Below, piece by piece: positions 8,157 through 17,301 of a stretch of DNA of 64,000 nt. Numbering within the stretch: position 1 is the stretch's first letter; each line of letters opens with the position of its first letter. The stretch comes from Fredinandcohnia onubensis (lineage in GTDB: Bacteria > Bacillota > Bacilli > Bacillales > Bacillaceae_L), in NCBI RefSeq assembly GCF_002734285.1, contig NZ_NSEA01000011.1:268986-332985 (forward strand), written 5' to 3'. Both the position numbers and the translations under genes were made by a program. Below the pieces are notes generated by a model, which was given only the letters and a program-made list of their open reading frames with translations, ran no database searches and had not been told where the DNA came from.

Positions 8157-9407
8157 TTATTCCTGTGCCATTCTTACCGTTGTGCGATACAGAAGCTCAG
8201 TACCTAGTGAGATATCTTCAAAAGTTGAATATTCCTTAGGATTATGACTGATTCCATCTTTACAACGGACAAATATCATTCCATATTCACATTCATATGA
8301 CATGGCTAATGAGTCGTGGAAAGGACCGCTCATTAATTCCATTGGTTCCAAGCCTATGCTTTGCATCTCATTACGCATAATGTCTTTGATTCTTTCTGCA
8401 CAATAACGAGGTTCGCTATTTGTATCCTCGGTAATTTTACAACGTAGCCCGTGTTCCTCGGTAATTTCCTTAATCTTTGCATGTAATTGGACTTCAAGCT
8501 TGTGACGTCTATTTAAATCAATATCTCTTAAGTCAACCGTAAAGCTTACCTTTTCAGGAATAATGTTACGTGAATCCGGAAAAACCCGTAAACTTCCCAC
8601 TGTTCCAACGGTTGGTGCTCCAGGTTCTTGGCTCGCTATCTCATTGAGTGCTATGATGATTTTCGCAGCACCTACAAGTGCATCTTTCCTCATTAGCATT
8701 GGAACGGAACCGGCATGCCCAGCAAAGCCCTCTAATTCAACTGTTAACCATAATGGACCTGATATACCTGACACAATTCCAACTGGTTTATTCATATTTT
8801 CTAGAACCGGTCCTTGTTCAATATGCATCTCAAGGAACGAACCAATGCTTCCTTTTGGGTACTCTGAATCTTTAAATTTTGAAGGATCACAGCCAAATTC
8901 AATGAGAGCCTCTCTTCTTGTCACGCCATCTTTATCCTGACGTTCTAACTCATCGTCTTCAAGTTTCCCTAGGATTCCCCTTACACCAAATAAGCCTTTA
9001 TTAAAGCGACAGCCTTCTTCATCTGAAAAAGCAACCACCTCAATTGGGCGGTTTGGAACGATATGATTCTCTTTCATTGTTTGAATGACCTCAAGTGCAC
9101 CTAATACACCAATTGTTCCGTCAAATCTTCCACCATAAGGCTGGGAATCAATATGAGATCCTAGCATTAAAATGGGGGCATCTGGATTTCCCCCTTCCAT
9201 TCTTCCAATTAGATTTCCAAAGTGGTCAATTCTAGCGGTTAATCCTGCTTCCTCCATCCAGCCTTTCACTATTTCTACAGCTTGACGATCTTCCTTTGAT
9301 AAGGTTAGGCGACACACTCCCGTTTCGCCGATTTTCCCTATTTTTGATAACTCTGTAATTCTTTCTTCCAGCCGTTCCTTGTTAATGGTTAGTGTTTGGA
9401 TATTCAT
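8157..9407 (-). CDS. N-carbamoyl-beta-alanine/L-amino acid amidohydrolase (M20 family)
   Basis: This 416-residue M20-family metalloenzyme hydrolyses N-carbamoyl amino acids. In this context the expected reaction is N-carbamoyl-beta-alanine to beta-alanine, CO2 and NH3. Two-metal ligand motifs are visible: GSHIDSQPYGGRFDGTIG (about 92-109), FSDEEGCRF, EMHIEQGP and a late GPFHDS. The allantoate amidohydrolases look alike. Assignment to pyrimidine breakdown rests on the neighbouring dihydropyrimidine dehydrogenase and dihydropyrimidinase. It is the last gene of the cluster, 19 bp after ald, and is followed by a strong terminator. Confidence 0.85.
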   Translation of the reverse strand: MNIQTLTINKERLEERITELSKIGKIGETGVCRLTLSKEDRQAVEIVKGWMEEAGLTARIDHFGNLIGRMEGGNPDAPILMLGSHIDSQPYGGRFDGTIGVLGALEVIQTMKENHIVPNRPIEVVAFSDEEGCRFNKGLFGVRGILGKLEDDELERQDKDGVTRREALIEFGCDPSKFKDSEYPKGSIGSFLEMHIEQGPVLENMNKPVGIVSGISGPLWLTVELEGFAGHAGSVPMLMRKDALVGAAKIIIALNEIASQEPGAPTVGTVGSLRVFPDSRNIIPEKVSFTVDLRDIDLNRRHKLEVQLHAKIKEITEEHGLRCKITEDTNSEPRYCAERIKDIMRNEMQSIGLEPMELMSGPFHDSLAMSYECEYGMIFVRCKDGISHNPKEYSTFEDISLGTELLYRTTVRMAQE

Positions 9408-9426
9408 AGAATCAACCTCCTATTTA

Positions 9427-10530
9427 TCAAATGCTGGTTACATATGGCAGATTATGAGCTCTTGCAACCCCTTCATAGACAACCTTTCCATCAATCACAT
9501 TTAAACCTTTGTGTAAGGCTCTATTTTCCGCAAAGGCGCGTTCATAGCCTTTATTCGCAACCTGTAGAATATATGGCACCGTTACATTCGTGAGTGCCAT
9601 GGTAGATGTTCTTGGAACAGCACCCGGCATATTTCCTACTGCATAATGGACGACTCCATGTTTCGTATATGTAGGATTTGCATGTGTTGTAACATGGGTA
9701 GCCGTTTCGAATATACCCCCTTGATCAATCGCAACATCGACGATCACTGATCCTTCCTCCATTAACCGAACCATTTCTTCTGTCACCAATTTCGGAGCTT
9801 TAGCCCCTGGAATAAGGACAGCACCAATCACAAGATCCGATTCGGCTACCGCTTGGCCAATCGTAAATGGATTTGACATCAAGGTTGTGATGGAATTTCC
9901 AAATATATCATCTAACTCTCGCAATCTTGTAGCACTGACATCTAATATCGATACTTGTGCACCAAGGCCAACTGCAATTTTTGCAGCATTCATTCCGACT
10001 ACACCACCCCCAATAACGGTGACTTTCCCTCTACTTACTCCAGGTACGCCACCTAGAAGAACTCCTTTTCCACCTTTTGTTTTTTCAAGAAATGAGGCTC
10101 CAATTTGTGTGGCCATTCTTCCTGCAACTTCACTCATTGGGGTGAGTAAAGGAAGGCTCCTATCATCTAACTGCACTGTTTCATATGCAATTGCAACAAC
10201 ATTTTTTTGGATTAGGGCCTCTGTAAGCTCTCGATCTGCAGCGAGATGCAAATAGGTGAATAATAGTAATCCGTCATAAAAATATTGATATTCCTTTTGG
10301 ATTGGTTCTTTTACTTTTATCACCATATCGCAAGCCCATGCATCTGCAGCAGTTGGCACAATCGTTGCTCCTGCATCAATATAAAGTTCATCAAAAAAAC
10401 CTGAATTCATGCCCGCTCCCCTTTCAACAAAAACCTTATGGTTATATTGAACCAGCTGCATGACACCAGCAGGAGTTAAGGCCACACGATTTTCATTATT
10501 TTTAATCTCCTTCGGTACTCCAATTCTCAT
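9427..10530 (-). CDS. ald: Alanine dehydrogenase
   Basis: NAD-dependent oxidative deamination of L-alanine to pyruvate plus ammonia. The 367-residue protein is collinear with B. subtilis Ald: start [19 protein letters not shown], catalytic Lys in VIKVKEP and His in FTYLHLAA, Rossmann motif [18 protein letters not shown], and [10 protein letters not shown] place the start at the second ATG (10528-10530), because the AAGGGTGG site is correctly spaced for it and abuts the first ATG (10536). Its position between an omega-aminotransferase and the carbamoylase suggests it recycles the alanine formed when pyruvate accepts the amino group of beta-alanine. Confidence 0.93.
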   Translation of the reverse strand: MRIGVPKEIKNNENRVALTPAGVMQLVQYNHKVFVERGAGMNSGFFDELYIDAGATIVPTAADAWACDMVIKVKEPIQKEYQYFYDGLLLFTYLHLAADRELTEALIQKNVVAIAYETVQLDDRSLPLLTPMSEVAGRMATQIGASFLEKTKGGKGVLLGGVPGVSRGKVTVIGGGVVGMNAAKIAVGLGAQVSILDVSATRLRELDDIFGNSITTLMSNPFTIGQAVAESDLVIGAVLIPGAKAPKLVTEEMVRLMEEGSVIVDVAIDQGGIFETATHVTTHANPTYTKHGVVHYAVGNMPGAVPRTSTMALTNVTVPYILQVANKGYERAFAENRALHKGLNVIDGKVVYEGVARAHNLPYVTSI

Positions 10531-10556
10531 CTCCATCCACCCTTCTTTTTTCTTGG

Positions 10557-10604
10557 TAAAAACACCCGCAATCTATTTCTTTGTGAAAATAGATTACGAG
10601 TGTT
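10557..10604 (-). terminator. Intrinsic terminator between aminotransferase and ald
   Basis: A long stem (10561-10578 with 10587-10604, two mismatches) is followed on the minus strand by TTTTTAC. It probably limits read-through from the aminotransferase gene into ald, implying a further promoter or partial termination. Confidence 0.7.
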
Positions 10605-10617
10605 GAAACATACCTTT

Positions 10618-11970
10618 TTACAATAATTTAATTTCTTCAATTAGAGTTCTTTTGACAAATTCGAGGTCTTCCTCTGAAATCGATAGAGGTGGCGCGAGAG
10701 TTAAAACATTATTGTACCCCGCTACTGTCGCTCCATTTTTCCCGATAATTAGACCCCTTTGTAGACACCCAGCAATCACTTTATTGACTTGACTTACTTC
10801 AAGTGGTTCCTTTGTTTGTTTATCCTTGACTAGTTCAAGCCCAATCAATAAACCTTTTCCTCTAATATCACCAACATAAGGATGGTCCACTAAAGCTGCT
10901 GTAAGGCCATCTTTCAATTTGTCACCAAGTTGCTTTGACCTATCAAATAGATTTTCTTTTTCCATAATTTCTAGGTTTTTAAGTGCCAATGCACATGCTG
11001 CAGGGTTTCCACCAAATGTATTAACATGACGGAAATAGTCATATTCCGCAGAACCTTTAAAAGCTTCGTATATTTCTTTCTTGACGGCTGTTGCTGATAA
11101 TGGAAGATATGCACTTGTAATGCCCTTTGCCATTGTAATGATATCTGGTTTAACACCGTAGTTCATAAACCCAAATGGTTTGCCTGTTCGCCCGAACCCG
11201 CAAATAACCTCATCAGCTATGAGTAGGGCACCATGCTTTTCACATACTTCCTTTACTCCAGCCATGTATTTGTCAGGTGGAACAATGACCCCTCCACCAG
11301 TAATGATTGGTTCCATGATCACGCCTGCTATTGTTTCACTAAGCTCCCATGTCATCACACGGTCTATTTCCTGTACAGACTGTAATTCCGACACTCCTGC
11401 ATCCACCTTGTCATCAGATCTGTATAGGTCAGGTGGCGAGACATGGAGGAAGCCTGGTGCAAGTGGTTCGTATTTATATTTACGCTGCGCTTGACCTGTT
11501 GCAGCTAGCGACCCCATGGAATTACCATGATAAGCACGATAACGTGAAATAAATTTGTAACGGGAGTGTTCCCCTTTTTGCTGATGATATTGTCTAACCA
11601 ATTTAAAAGCTGTCTCATTCGCTTCCGACCCACTATTAGAGAAGAAAATAACATACTCGTCCCCAAGCATTTCATTTAGCTTTTCTGCAAGTTGAATCGC
11701 TGGTTCGTGACTTTGTGTTAATGGAAAATAGGCCATTTGCTTAAGCTGCTCATAAGCAGCATGCGCTAACTCTTCTCTTCCATATCCTACATTTACACAC
11801 CAAAGCCCCGACATCCCATCAAGATAACGTTTCCCATTATGATCTGTGACCCATGACCCTTCTGCTTTCGTAATGACTAGTGTAGAATTTGGATTATACG
11901 GTTTCATAGCATGCCATACATAATCCTTATCCTTTGTTAAAAGGTCTTCCCCTTGCGTAACCTTTGTCAT
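10618..11970 (-). CDS. Class III omega-aminotransferase, probable beta-alanine transaminase
   Basis: This 450-residue fold-type I PLP enzyme of the class III aminotransferases has the signature LLIADEVICGFGRTGK, a PLP Lys in TMAKGITSAYLPLSA, and substrate-entry motif GLWCVNVGYGR. In this cluster the expected reaction is beta-alanine plus pyruvate (or 2-oxoglutarate) to malonate semialdehyde plus alanine (or glutamate). The adjacent ald favours pyruvate as acceptor. Neither acceptor can be proven from sequence. A structured intergenic element and a hairpin separate it from the upstream dehydrogenase gene. Confidence 0.85.
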   Translation of the reverse strand: MTKVTQGEDLLTKDKDYVWHAMKPYNPNSTLVITKAEGSWVTDHNGKRYLDGMSGLWCVNVGYGREELAHAAYEQLKQMAYFPLTQSHEPAIQLAEKLNEMLGDEYVIFFSNSGSEANETAFKLVRQYHQQKGEHSRYKFISRYRAYHGNSMGSLAATGQAQRKYKYEPLAPGFLHVSPPDLYRSDDKVDAGVSELQSVQEIDRVMTWELSETIAGVIMEPIITGGGVIVPPDKYMAGVKEVCEKHGALLIADEVICGFGRTGKPFGFMNYGVKPDIITMAKGITSAYLPLSATAVKKEIYEAFKGSAEYDYFRHVNTFGGNPAACALALKNLEIMEKENLFDRSKQLGDKLKDGLTAALVDHPYVGDIRGKGLLIGLELVKDKQTKEPLEVSQVNKVIAGCLQRGLIIGKNGATVAGYNNVLTLAPPLSISEEDLEFVKRTLIEEIKLL

Positions 11971-12000
11971 ACCCGCTTTCCCCCCTTATCCTTAATCAAA

Positions 12001-12143
12001 TGCGCCTCGGCGTATTTGCGCCCAGATTTTTAGGCCCACACGATGTGGGTCATAAAGACGTTGCCACAGGATGTGGCGTTCTTAGTCTTTGAACTTACTG
12101 CTCGAAAAGCTCCTTTGAAAATCTGTGGCATCCGCCGGAGGCA
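12001..12143. other. Multi-stem structured intergenic element
   Basis: This non-coding segment folds into a branched structure. A closing stem pairs TGCGCCTCGGCG (12001-12012) with CGCCGGAGGCA (12133-12143), with one bulge. A second stem pairs CAGATTTT (12023-12030) with AAAATCTG (12118-12125). Inside are the hairpin CCCACA-cga-TGTGGG (12035-12049) and the hairpin GCCACA-gga-TGTGGC (12063-12077). The latter is enclosed by AAAGAC/GTCTTT (12054-12059/12085-12090). The wording resembles an intergenic repeat I remember from other Bacillaceae, but that needs a search. Confidence 0.6.
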
Positions 12144-12145
12144 AA

Positions 12146-12182
12146 CATTATTCAGTAGGGGTTAAAACCCTACTGAATAATG
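12146..12182. terminator. Hairpin after mmsA
   Basis: A perfect 15-bp stem, CATTATTCAGTAGGG (12146-12160) with CCCTACTGAATAATG (12168-12182), abuts the mmsA stop. Only three T residues follow on the minus strand, so it may stabilise the mRNA end as much as terminate. Confidence 0.65.
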
Positions 12183-13649
12183 TTAGTAATCAAAACGGGA
12201 TGTAATCATTTTTTTACGCGTATAGAAATTTACTCCGTCCTTACCATTCACATGGAGGTCACCATAGAATGAATCCTTCCAACCAGAGAATGGGAAAAAG
12301 GCCATTGTCGCTGGTACACCCACATTGATGCCAAGCATTCCCGCTTCTGCTTCTTCTCTGAATTGTCTTGCCGCCCTAGCATCCTTTGTATAGATGGTGG
12401 CTCCGTTCCCAAATCGGGACTTTTGAATATATTCAAGGCCTTCGTCTAAATCCTTGGCACGTAGTAAACTTAAAACAGGTGCAAAGATTTCTTCTTTAGC
12501 AATCGTCATTTCTGGGGTTACATGGTCAAAAATGGTTGGGCCCAAAAAGTTACCTTCTGGCATTTCATCCATTTCTTTTCTTCCGTCTCTAATAAGTTGC
12601 GCACCTTCTTCAAGCCCTTTTTCTACATAACCTAGGACTTTATTAAGATGTGACTCGCGGATAACGGGTGTTAAGAGCACCTCATCATCCATTCCATTTC
12701 CAATTGTGAGACGATCTGCAGCATCCTTTAACGCAGATACAAACTTTTCACCATCTCCAACAACGACAACGGCACTACACGCCATACAGCGCTGCCCTGC
12801 ACTACCAAATGTAGAGCTAATGATATTGGCTACTGCTTTTTCCATATCGGCATCTGGCATCACGATATGATGGTTTTTCGCACCTGATAAAGCTTGAACG
12901 CGTTTCCCCTGTTGCGCTGCACGTTCATATACATATTTCGCAACTGGCTGTGAGCCTACAAATGAAATTGCACTGACATTTGGATGATCTAATAAACCAT
13001 TTACAACATCATGTGCCCCATGGACAACATTTAAAACGCCGTTTGGTGCACCCGCTTCTGTAAATAATCTAGCAAGCTCATTAGCTAGCATTGGCGTCCG
13101 CTCTGACGGCTTTAAAACAAACGTATTTCCACAAGCAATTGCCAATGGGAACATCCACATTGGGACCATCATTGGGAAATTAAATGGAGTAATTCCGCCT
13201 ACAACTCCTAGTGGATATCGGAACATTTCAGAGTCTATATCCTCTGCAATATTTGATAATGTCTCACCCATCATTAAAGTAGGTGCACCTGCTGCAAATT
13301 CAACACATTCAATTCCTCGTAGAACCTCACCATGTGCCTCTTTATATGCTTTACCGTTTTCTTGGACAACAAGTCTTGCTAGCTTTTCATGATTTTCCGT
13401 TAATAAATAGTGATATTTGTATAAGATCCTTGCCCTTTTCGGAACAGGAGTATTTTTCCATGTTTTAAATGCTTCTCTAGCCGCCTTTACAGCCAGGTCC
13501 ACATCTTCTTTTGAAGAAAGCGGCACACGTACTAATGTTTCTTTTGTTGCCGGATTGGGTACCTCAAGTGATTGAGTTCCAAGGGCGTCCACCCATTCCC
13601 CATTTATATAATTTTTCAGAACAACTGTTTCATTTTTGACTACTGACAT
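12183..13649 (-). CDS. mmsA: CoA-acylating (methyl)malonate-semialdehyde dehydrogenase
   Basis: This 488-residue aldehyde dehydrogenase of the MmsA/IolA group oxidises malonate (or methylmalonate) semialdehyde with NAD+ and CoA to acetyl-CoA (or propionyl-CoA) plus CO2. The catalytic Cys is at 288 in [11 protein letters not shown]. The N-terminal [19 protein letters not shown] segment is characteristic of the group. Beside a beta-alanine transaminase the natural substrate is malonate semialdehyde. This ends uracil breakdown in acetyl-CoA rather than 3-hydroxypropionate. A cre-like site lies about 75 bp upstream, suggesting its own catabolite-controlled promoter. Confidence 0.9.
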   Translation of the reverse strand: MSVVKNETVVLKNYINGEWVDALGTQSLEVPNPATKETLVRVPLSSKEDVDLAVKAAREAFKTWKNTPVPKRARILYKYHYLLTENHEKLARLVVQENGKAYKEAHGEVLRGIECVEFAAGAPTLMMGETLSNIAEDIDSEMFRYPLGVVGGITPFNFPMMVPMWMFPLAIACGNTFVLKPSERTPMLANELARLFTEAGAPNGVLNVVHGAHDVVNGLLDHPNVSAISFVGSQPVAKYVYERAAQQGKRVQALSGAKNHHIVMPDADMEKAVANIISSTFGSAGQRCMACSAVVVVGDGEKFVSALKDAADRLTIGNGMDDEVLLTPVIRESHLNKVLGYVEKGLEEGAQLIRDGRKEMDEMPEGNFLGPTIFDHVTPEMTIAKEEIFAPVLSLLRAKDLDEGLEYIQKSRFGNGATIYTKDARAARQFREEAEAGMLGINVGVPATMAFFPFSGWKDSFYGDLHVNGKDGVNFYTRKKMITSRFDY

Positions 13650-13722
13650 TTTTTGTACAGCCTCCTTTTTCGTATTTCAATATTCGTTAATCCTTAACCT
13701 ATATGTAAATTATCCCTCATAA

Positions 13723-13736
13723 TGAAAATGCTTTCA
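13723..13736 (-). promoter_or_regulatory. Candidate cre (CcpA) site upstream of mmsA
   Basis: On the minus strand the sequence TGAAAGCATTTTCA matches the cre consensus TGWAARCGYTWNCW at 13 of 14 positions (G to A at position 8). It lies between the pucR terminator and the mmsA start. Confidence 0.5.
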
Positions 13737-13795
13737 TTAGACATTCTGTAAAATAACTGCTTGTTATTTTTCCACACTTTGAATACTCCTTGCAC

Positions 13796-13820
13796 GAAAA
13801 AACCCACTAACTCTAGTGGG
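13796..13820 (-). terminator. Intrinsic terminator of pucR-family gene
   Basis: Stem CCCACTA (13803-13809) with TAGTGGG (13814-13820), 4-nt loop, followed on the minus strand by TTTTTT. It lies directly after the regulator's stop codon. Confidence 0.75.
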
Positions 13821-15428
13821 CTATAAAACTTCCTTTTTCTCTTTTAATTGTTTTGATGAAATTAAAAACTCATATGATAAAATCATAAATTCAATTGCGA
13901 GCCGTTTTTCGTGATTCATAAAGTCTGAGCCTAGTAGCTTTTCTAGTTTTTGAATGCGGTGATATAATGTTTGCCTCACTACAAATAAACGCTTTGCCGT
14001 TTCTTGCTTCGAGCCGTTACATGATAAATAGGTTTTAAGTGTATCCATTAGTTTTCCATTATATTTTTTATCATAGGCAATGACCGGCTCCAAATATTCT
14101 AGAACAACCTCCTGCAAATCGATATGTCTGTTAAGTAACGAAATAAGCCTAAAAATATGTAAGTCATCATAAAAATAGCTTTGGGCTGGTATCGACATAC
14201 GGTTTTGAATTCGGATTGTTTCAATAGCGGTTTGATAGCTTTTATGTAGATCAGTAAGCTCTTCTATAAATTTTCCAACGCCAAGTATCGGTTTGACTTT
14301 GTCATTACCTAGTTGTGACTCAGAGTCCATTAACCTTTGGATCCCATCTTGGACTCTCGCTTTCCACGTCCCATGATTTCGTTCATTGAGAAGGATAAAA
14401 ACAATTGTGTTTCTTTTATCTGCTACGTAAAGGGAAAATCCCTGTTGTTCAAAAACGGCACGAGTAAACATTTTGAAATAGGTTAAATCACTTGTTGAAT
14501 AATCTTCAATTGAATCTATTTTGCAAATACATACAACAGCTCCCTTTGGTTTACTTGTTGAAGTAAGAGCTAAATAGTCTTTAATCGATTCTTCATTTTG
14601 TTCACCGTCCAACCAATCATTGATCCATTCTGTTTCTTCTACTTTTTGTTTCTCCTCTACATATAGATTTCGTAGAAAAAGTTGTGCAAGCGCAGTTGCC
14701 GTTCGATCCAAAATGAGGTGGTCAAATTCGGTTACCTCTCTATCCTCAGAAATGATCGCAAGTTCTGCATAGCTTTCGCCTAACAGATGGATTGGAATTT
14801 TGGCTATATAAGTCGAATCTTCAGTCTGCGAATGCAGTAATTCAAGTAGTTTCTTACGTTTTTGCTCGGTAGCTTCTGGAATAAATTGAGTTTCCCTGTT
14901 CGTAAAGAGGATAATTACTTGGACTTGGAGATAGCTTCTAATAAATTTTAGAATTTCAACATAATGATCGATGGTTAATAATCTTTTATTTAATGCCTGT
15001 GAGTAACTTTCAAGATTGGATATCATTTGATATTGGCTGTTAATAAGTAGCCCGTGAATATCTTGGGTGATTTCAACAAAAGGTACTTCCTTTAAAAAAA
15101 GTATTATTGGAAATTGTGACTTGTTTGCGAGTTCAATGATTTCTGGTGGGATCGATGAGGTGTATATTCCTAATTCAATACAAATACCTGCTGCCTGCGA
15201 ATCAATTAATTGCTCAATGACGGAGATAAATTTCTCCTTATTATCCCTCCAAGCAACACCGGTTGAAAGAATTAATTCATGTCCATTTAAGAGATTCCTA
15301 ATATTTACGATTTCTACAACGTGGACCCATTTTACTTGTCGCCCGAGTCCCTCTTTACCGGCGATAACTTTAATACTTTCAAAGTGCTTTCGACTTAAAA
15401 TATCATCAACTGTAATATATGATTTCAA
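13821..15428 (-). CDS. PucR-family transcriptional regulator
   Basis: A 535-residue regulator. The N-terminal ~120 residues match the PucR sensor domain (MKSYITVDDILSRKHF start, VKWVHVVE). The C-terminal ~65 residues carry the PucR/CdaR-type helix-turn-helix (QETAKRLFVVRQTLYHRIQK). The family includes B. subtilis PucR, activator of purine catabolism. This one sits inside a pyrimidine-degradation cluster and likely senses a pathway intermediate. It is transcribed with the cluster but flanked by terminators on both sides, so it appears to be a separate unit. Confidence 0.88.
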   Translation of the reverse strand: MKSYITVDDILSRKHFESIKVIAGKEGLGRQVKWVHVVEIVNIRNLLNGHELILSTGVAWRDNKEKFISVIEQLIDSQAAGICIELGIYTSSIPPEIIELANKSQFPIILFLKEVPFVEITQDIHGLLINSQYQMISNLESYSQALNKRLLTIDHYVEILKFIRSYLQVQVIILFTNRETQFIPEATEQKRKKLLELLHSQTEDSTYIAKIPIHLLGESYAELAIISEDREVTEFDHLILDRTATALAQLFLRNLYVEEKQKVEETEWINDWLDGEQNEESIKDYLALTSTSKPKGAVVCICKIDSIEDYSTSDLTYFKMFTRAVFEQQGFSLYVADKRNTIVFILLNERNHGTWKARVQDGIQRLMDSESQLGNDKVKPILGVGKFIEELTDLHKSYQTAIETIRIQNRMSIPAQSYFYDDLHIFRLISLLNRHIDLQEVVLEYLEPVIAYDKKYNGKLMDTLKTYLSCNGSKQETAKRLFVVRQTLYHRIQKLEKLLGSDFMNHEKRLAIEFMILSYEFLISSKQLKEKKEVL

Positions 15429-15538
15429 TCTACAGCTCTCCTAAATTGAATTTTCAGATTAGTTCTATTATACGCGATAACTTGTCATTAAAGGAGTGTT
15501 TTTCCAATTTTTTTAAACTTTCCTGTTAAATGGCGCAA

Positions 15539-15575
15539 AAAAGCCAGCACCCTTTACCACTGGGTACTGGCTTTT
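15539..15575 (-). terminator. Intrinsic terminator
   Basis: Stem AAAAGCCAGCACCC (15539-15552) with GGGTACTGGCTTTT (15562-15575), one mismatch, T-rich on the minus strand. It follows the 70-residue protein and separates the permease/PreTA part of the cluster from pucR. Confidence 0.8.
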
Positions 15576-15603
15576 AACTATTTTTATATTGGAACAGAAA
15601 ACA

Positions 15604-15816
15604 TTATGCACCTTCTTCTTGTTGCTTAATAAGCATTACCGCAAAGTACTTACGCCCTTCTGGGGTGATAATGTGTAAGGTTTCTTTTTCATCTTTTTTC
15701 TCAAAATCTACGAACGCTCCACTTAGGTTTTCTATTACATTAGTGATTTTATAGCCTTTTTGAAGGAAATAATCCACTTTGTCTCTCTCTTGCAAAAATA
15801 CTTGATACTCTGACAT
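15604..15816 (-). CDS. Small protein of unknown function in pyrimidine cluster
   Basis: The 70-residue soluble protein starts MSEYQVFLQERDKVDYFLQK and contains a compact segment HIITPEGRKYFAVMLIK. There is no signal peptide or membrane segment and I recognise no domain. AAAGGAGTG precedes the ATG. It lies 33 bp downstream of the uracil permease and is followed by a terminator, so it is the last gene of the preT-preA-hydA-permease transcript. Possible roles (permease partner, small regulator) are guesses from position only. Confidence 0.65.
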   Translation of the reverse strand: MSEYQVFLQERDKVDYFLQKGYKITNVIENLSGAFVDFEKKDEKETLHIITPEGRKYFAVMLIKQQEEGA

Positions 15817-15849
15817 GTACTGACACTCCTTTGTTTAATGTTTCAGGTA

Positions 15850-17166
15850 CTATGCAGTCGTTTCTCGGTCGATATCAGCCTCATAAATATTGGCGTCTTC
15901 CTCGACAGTGCCTCCAGGTAGAGCCCAATTTAATAACACTCCCAAAATAGCTGAAAGTGCCATACCATGTATTTCAAAGTTTGCTGAAAACTTCATAATG
16001 GCTCCACCGATCCCCACAACTAAAATAACGGATGAAATAATGAGGTTACGCTTATCACCCAAATCTACTTTACTATCAACAAGCATCCGTAATCCAGATG
16101 CAGCGATAATCCCAAATAAAAGGAGAGATATGCCACCCATTACAGCTGTGGGAATTGAGCTGATGAGAGCTGTAATTTTACCGATGAACCCAAATAGTAT
16201 CGCAAACACAGCTGCCCCGCCGATAACAAAGACACTAAATACTCTCGTGATGGCCAATACTCCAATATTTTCTCCGTACGTCGTATTCGGAGGACCGCCC
16301 ATTAATGCTGCTAGCATCGTGGCAAGCCCGTCTCCCATTATCGAACGATGTAAACCTGGCCTTTGAATAAGGTCTTTTTGAACGACTTTACTTAATACCA
16401 TTTGGTGTCCAATATGTTCAGATAATGTGACAATTGAAACAGGTACCATGAGTGCAATAATACTTAGAGTTACAGTGGGAGAATAATGAACAAATGGAAA
16501 AAGAAAATCAGGTACTTCGAAAATTTTTGCAGTCTTAACACCAGATAAATCCACTAAGCCAACAATGGCAGCATAAATATAACCTCCAACTATTCCAATT
16601 AAAACGGGAATTAAATTTAAAAAGCCTTTAAGGAAAATGGAGCTTAAAATAACAATCGCTAAGGTCACTAATGCAACTGTAAAATGAAGGAGACTATATT
16701 CACCATTTGAGTTATTCATTGCCATACCAACTGCTGTCGGTGCAAGACTAAGTCCAATTACGATAATAACTGGACCAACAACTACTGGTGGAAGTAATTT
16801 AACTAGCCATTTATGGCCTGTAGCTTTAATAACTAAAGCAACAATCCCATAGACTAGACCGGCTAGAAAACTTCCAATCATTGCCGCACCAGGACCATCT
16901 GCTGCTGTTGCCGCAATTATCGGGGCAATAAATGCAAATGACGAACCAACATATGCTGGAACTTGACCTTTGGTTATAATCAGAAAAGTGAGCGTCCCAA
17001 TTCCACTTGAAATAAGGGCTACACCTGGACTCAAGCCAACAAGATACGGAACTAAGATGGTTGCACCAAACATAGCAAACAAATGCTGGATGCTTAAAAT
17101 CAAAAACTTACCTGGTGGCGGTGTCTCGTTTATCCCCAAAACAACCTTCGAATCTTCACTGCTCAT
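15850..17166 (-). CDS. uraA: Uracil permease, NCS2 (UraA/PyrP) family
   Basis: A 438-residue polytopic protein closely resembling B. subtilis PyrP/UraA proton-uracil symporters: SIQHLFAMFGATILVPYLVG, YVGSSFAFIAPI, SEHIGHQMVLSKVV and the NCS2 motif GGPPNTTYGENIGVLAITR. About 14 hydrophobic segments are visible. AAAAGGGGG precedes the ATG. Its place between dihydropyrimidinase and the cluster end indicates it imports the substrate for degradation. It would therefore be a catabolic paralogue and not the biosynthetic PyrP. Related NCS2 members carry xanthine or urate, so specificity is inferred from similarity plus context. Confidence 0.88.
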   Translation of the reverse strand: MSSEDSKVVLGINETPPPGKFLILSIQHLFAMFGATILVPYLVGLSPGVALISSGIGTLTFLIITKGQVPAYVGSSFAFIAPIIAATAADGPGAAMIGSFLAGLVYGIVALVIKATGHKWLVKLLPPVVVGPVIIVIGLSLAPTAVGMAMNNSNGEYSLLHFTVALVTLAIVILSSIFLKGFLNLIPVLIGIVGGYIYAAIVGLVDLSGVKTAKIFEVPDFLFPFVHYSPTVTLSIIALMVPVSIVTLSEHIGHQMVLSKVVQKDLIQRPGLHRSIMGDGLATMLAALMGGPPNTTYGENIGVLAITRVFSVFVIGGAAVFAILFGFIGKITALISSIPTAVMGGISLLLFGIIAASGLRMLVDSKVDLGDKRNLIISSVILVVGIGGAIMKFSANFEIHGMALSAILGVLLNWALPGGTVEEDANIYEADIDRETTA

Positions 17167-17301
17167 ACCAAATCCCCCTTTTCATTTGTTTTTGTCAAAG
17201 CTTAAATTTTAAATATTCTGAATTATCTTGGCGTATATTCACCTCATTTCCTCATCTCAAATGAAGGAAGGAGTTATACTCCCCCCTCTTTAACCCATAA
17301 A

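Noticed and set aside
12001..12143. Known riboswitch
   Set aside because: It has no conserved core I recognise (TPP, FMN, SAM, lysine, purine), and the outward gene order does not place a regulated start immediately after it with an expression platform.
13650..13795. Sigma-54 (-24/-12) promoter before mmsA
   Set aside because: I found no TGGCAC-N5-TTGC arrangement on the minus strand; PucR-family regulators also do not require sigma-54.
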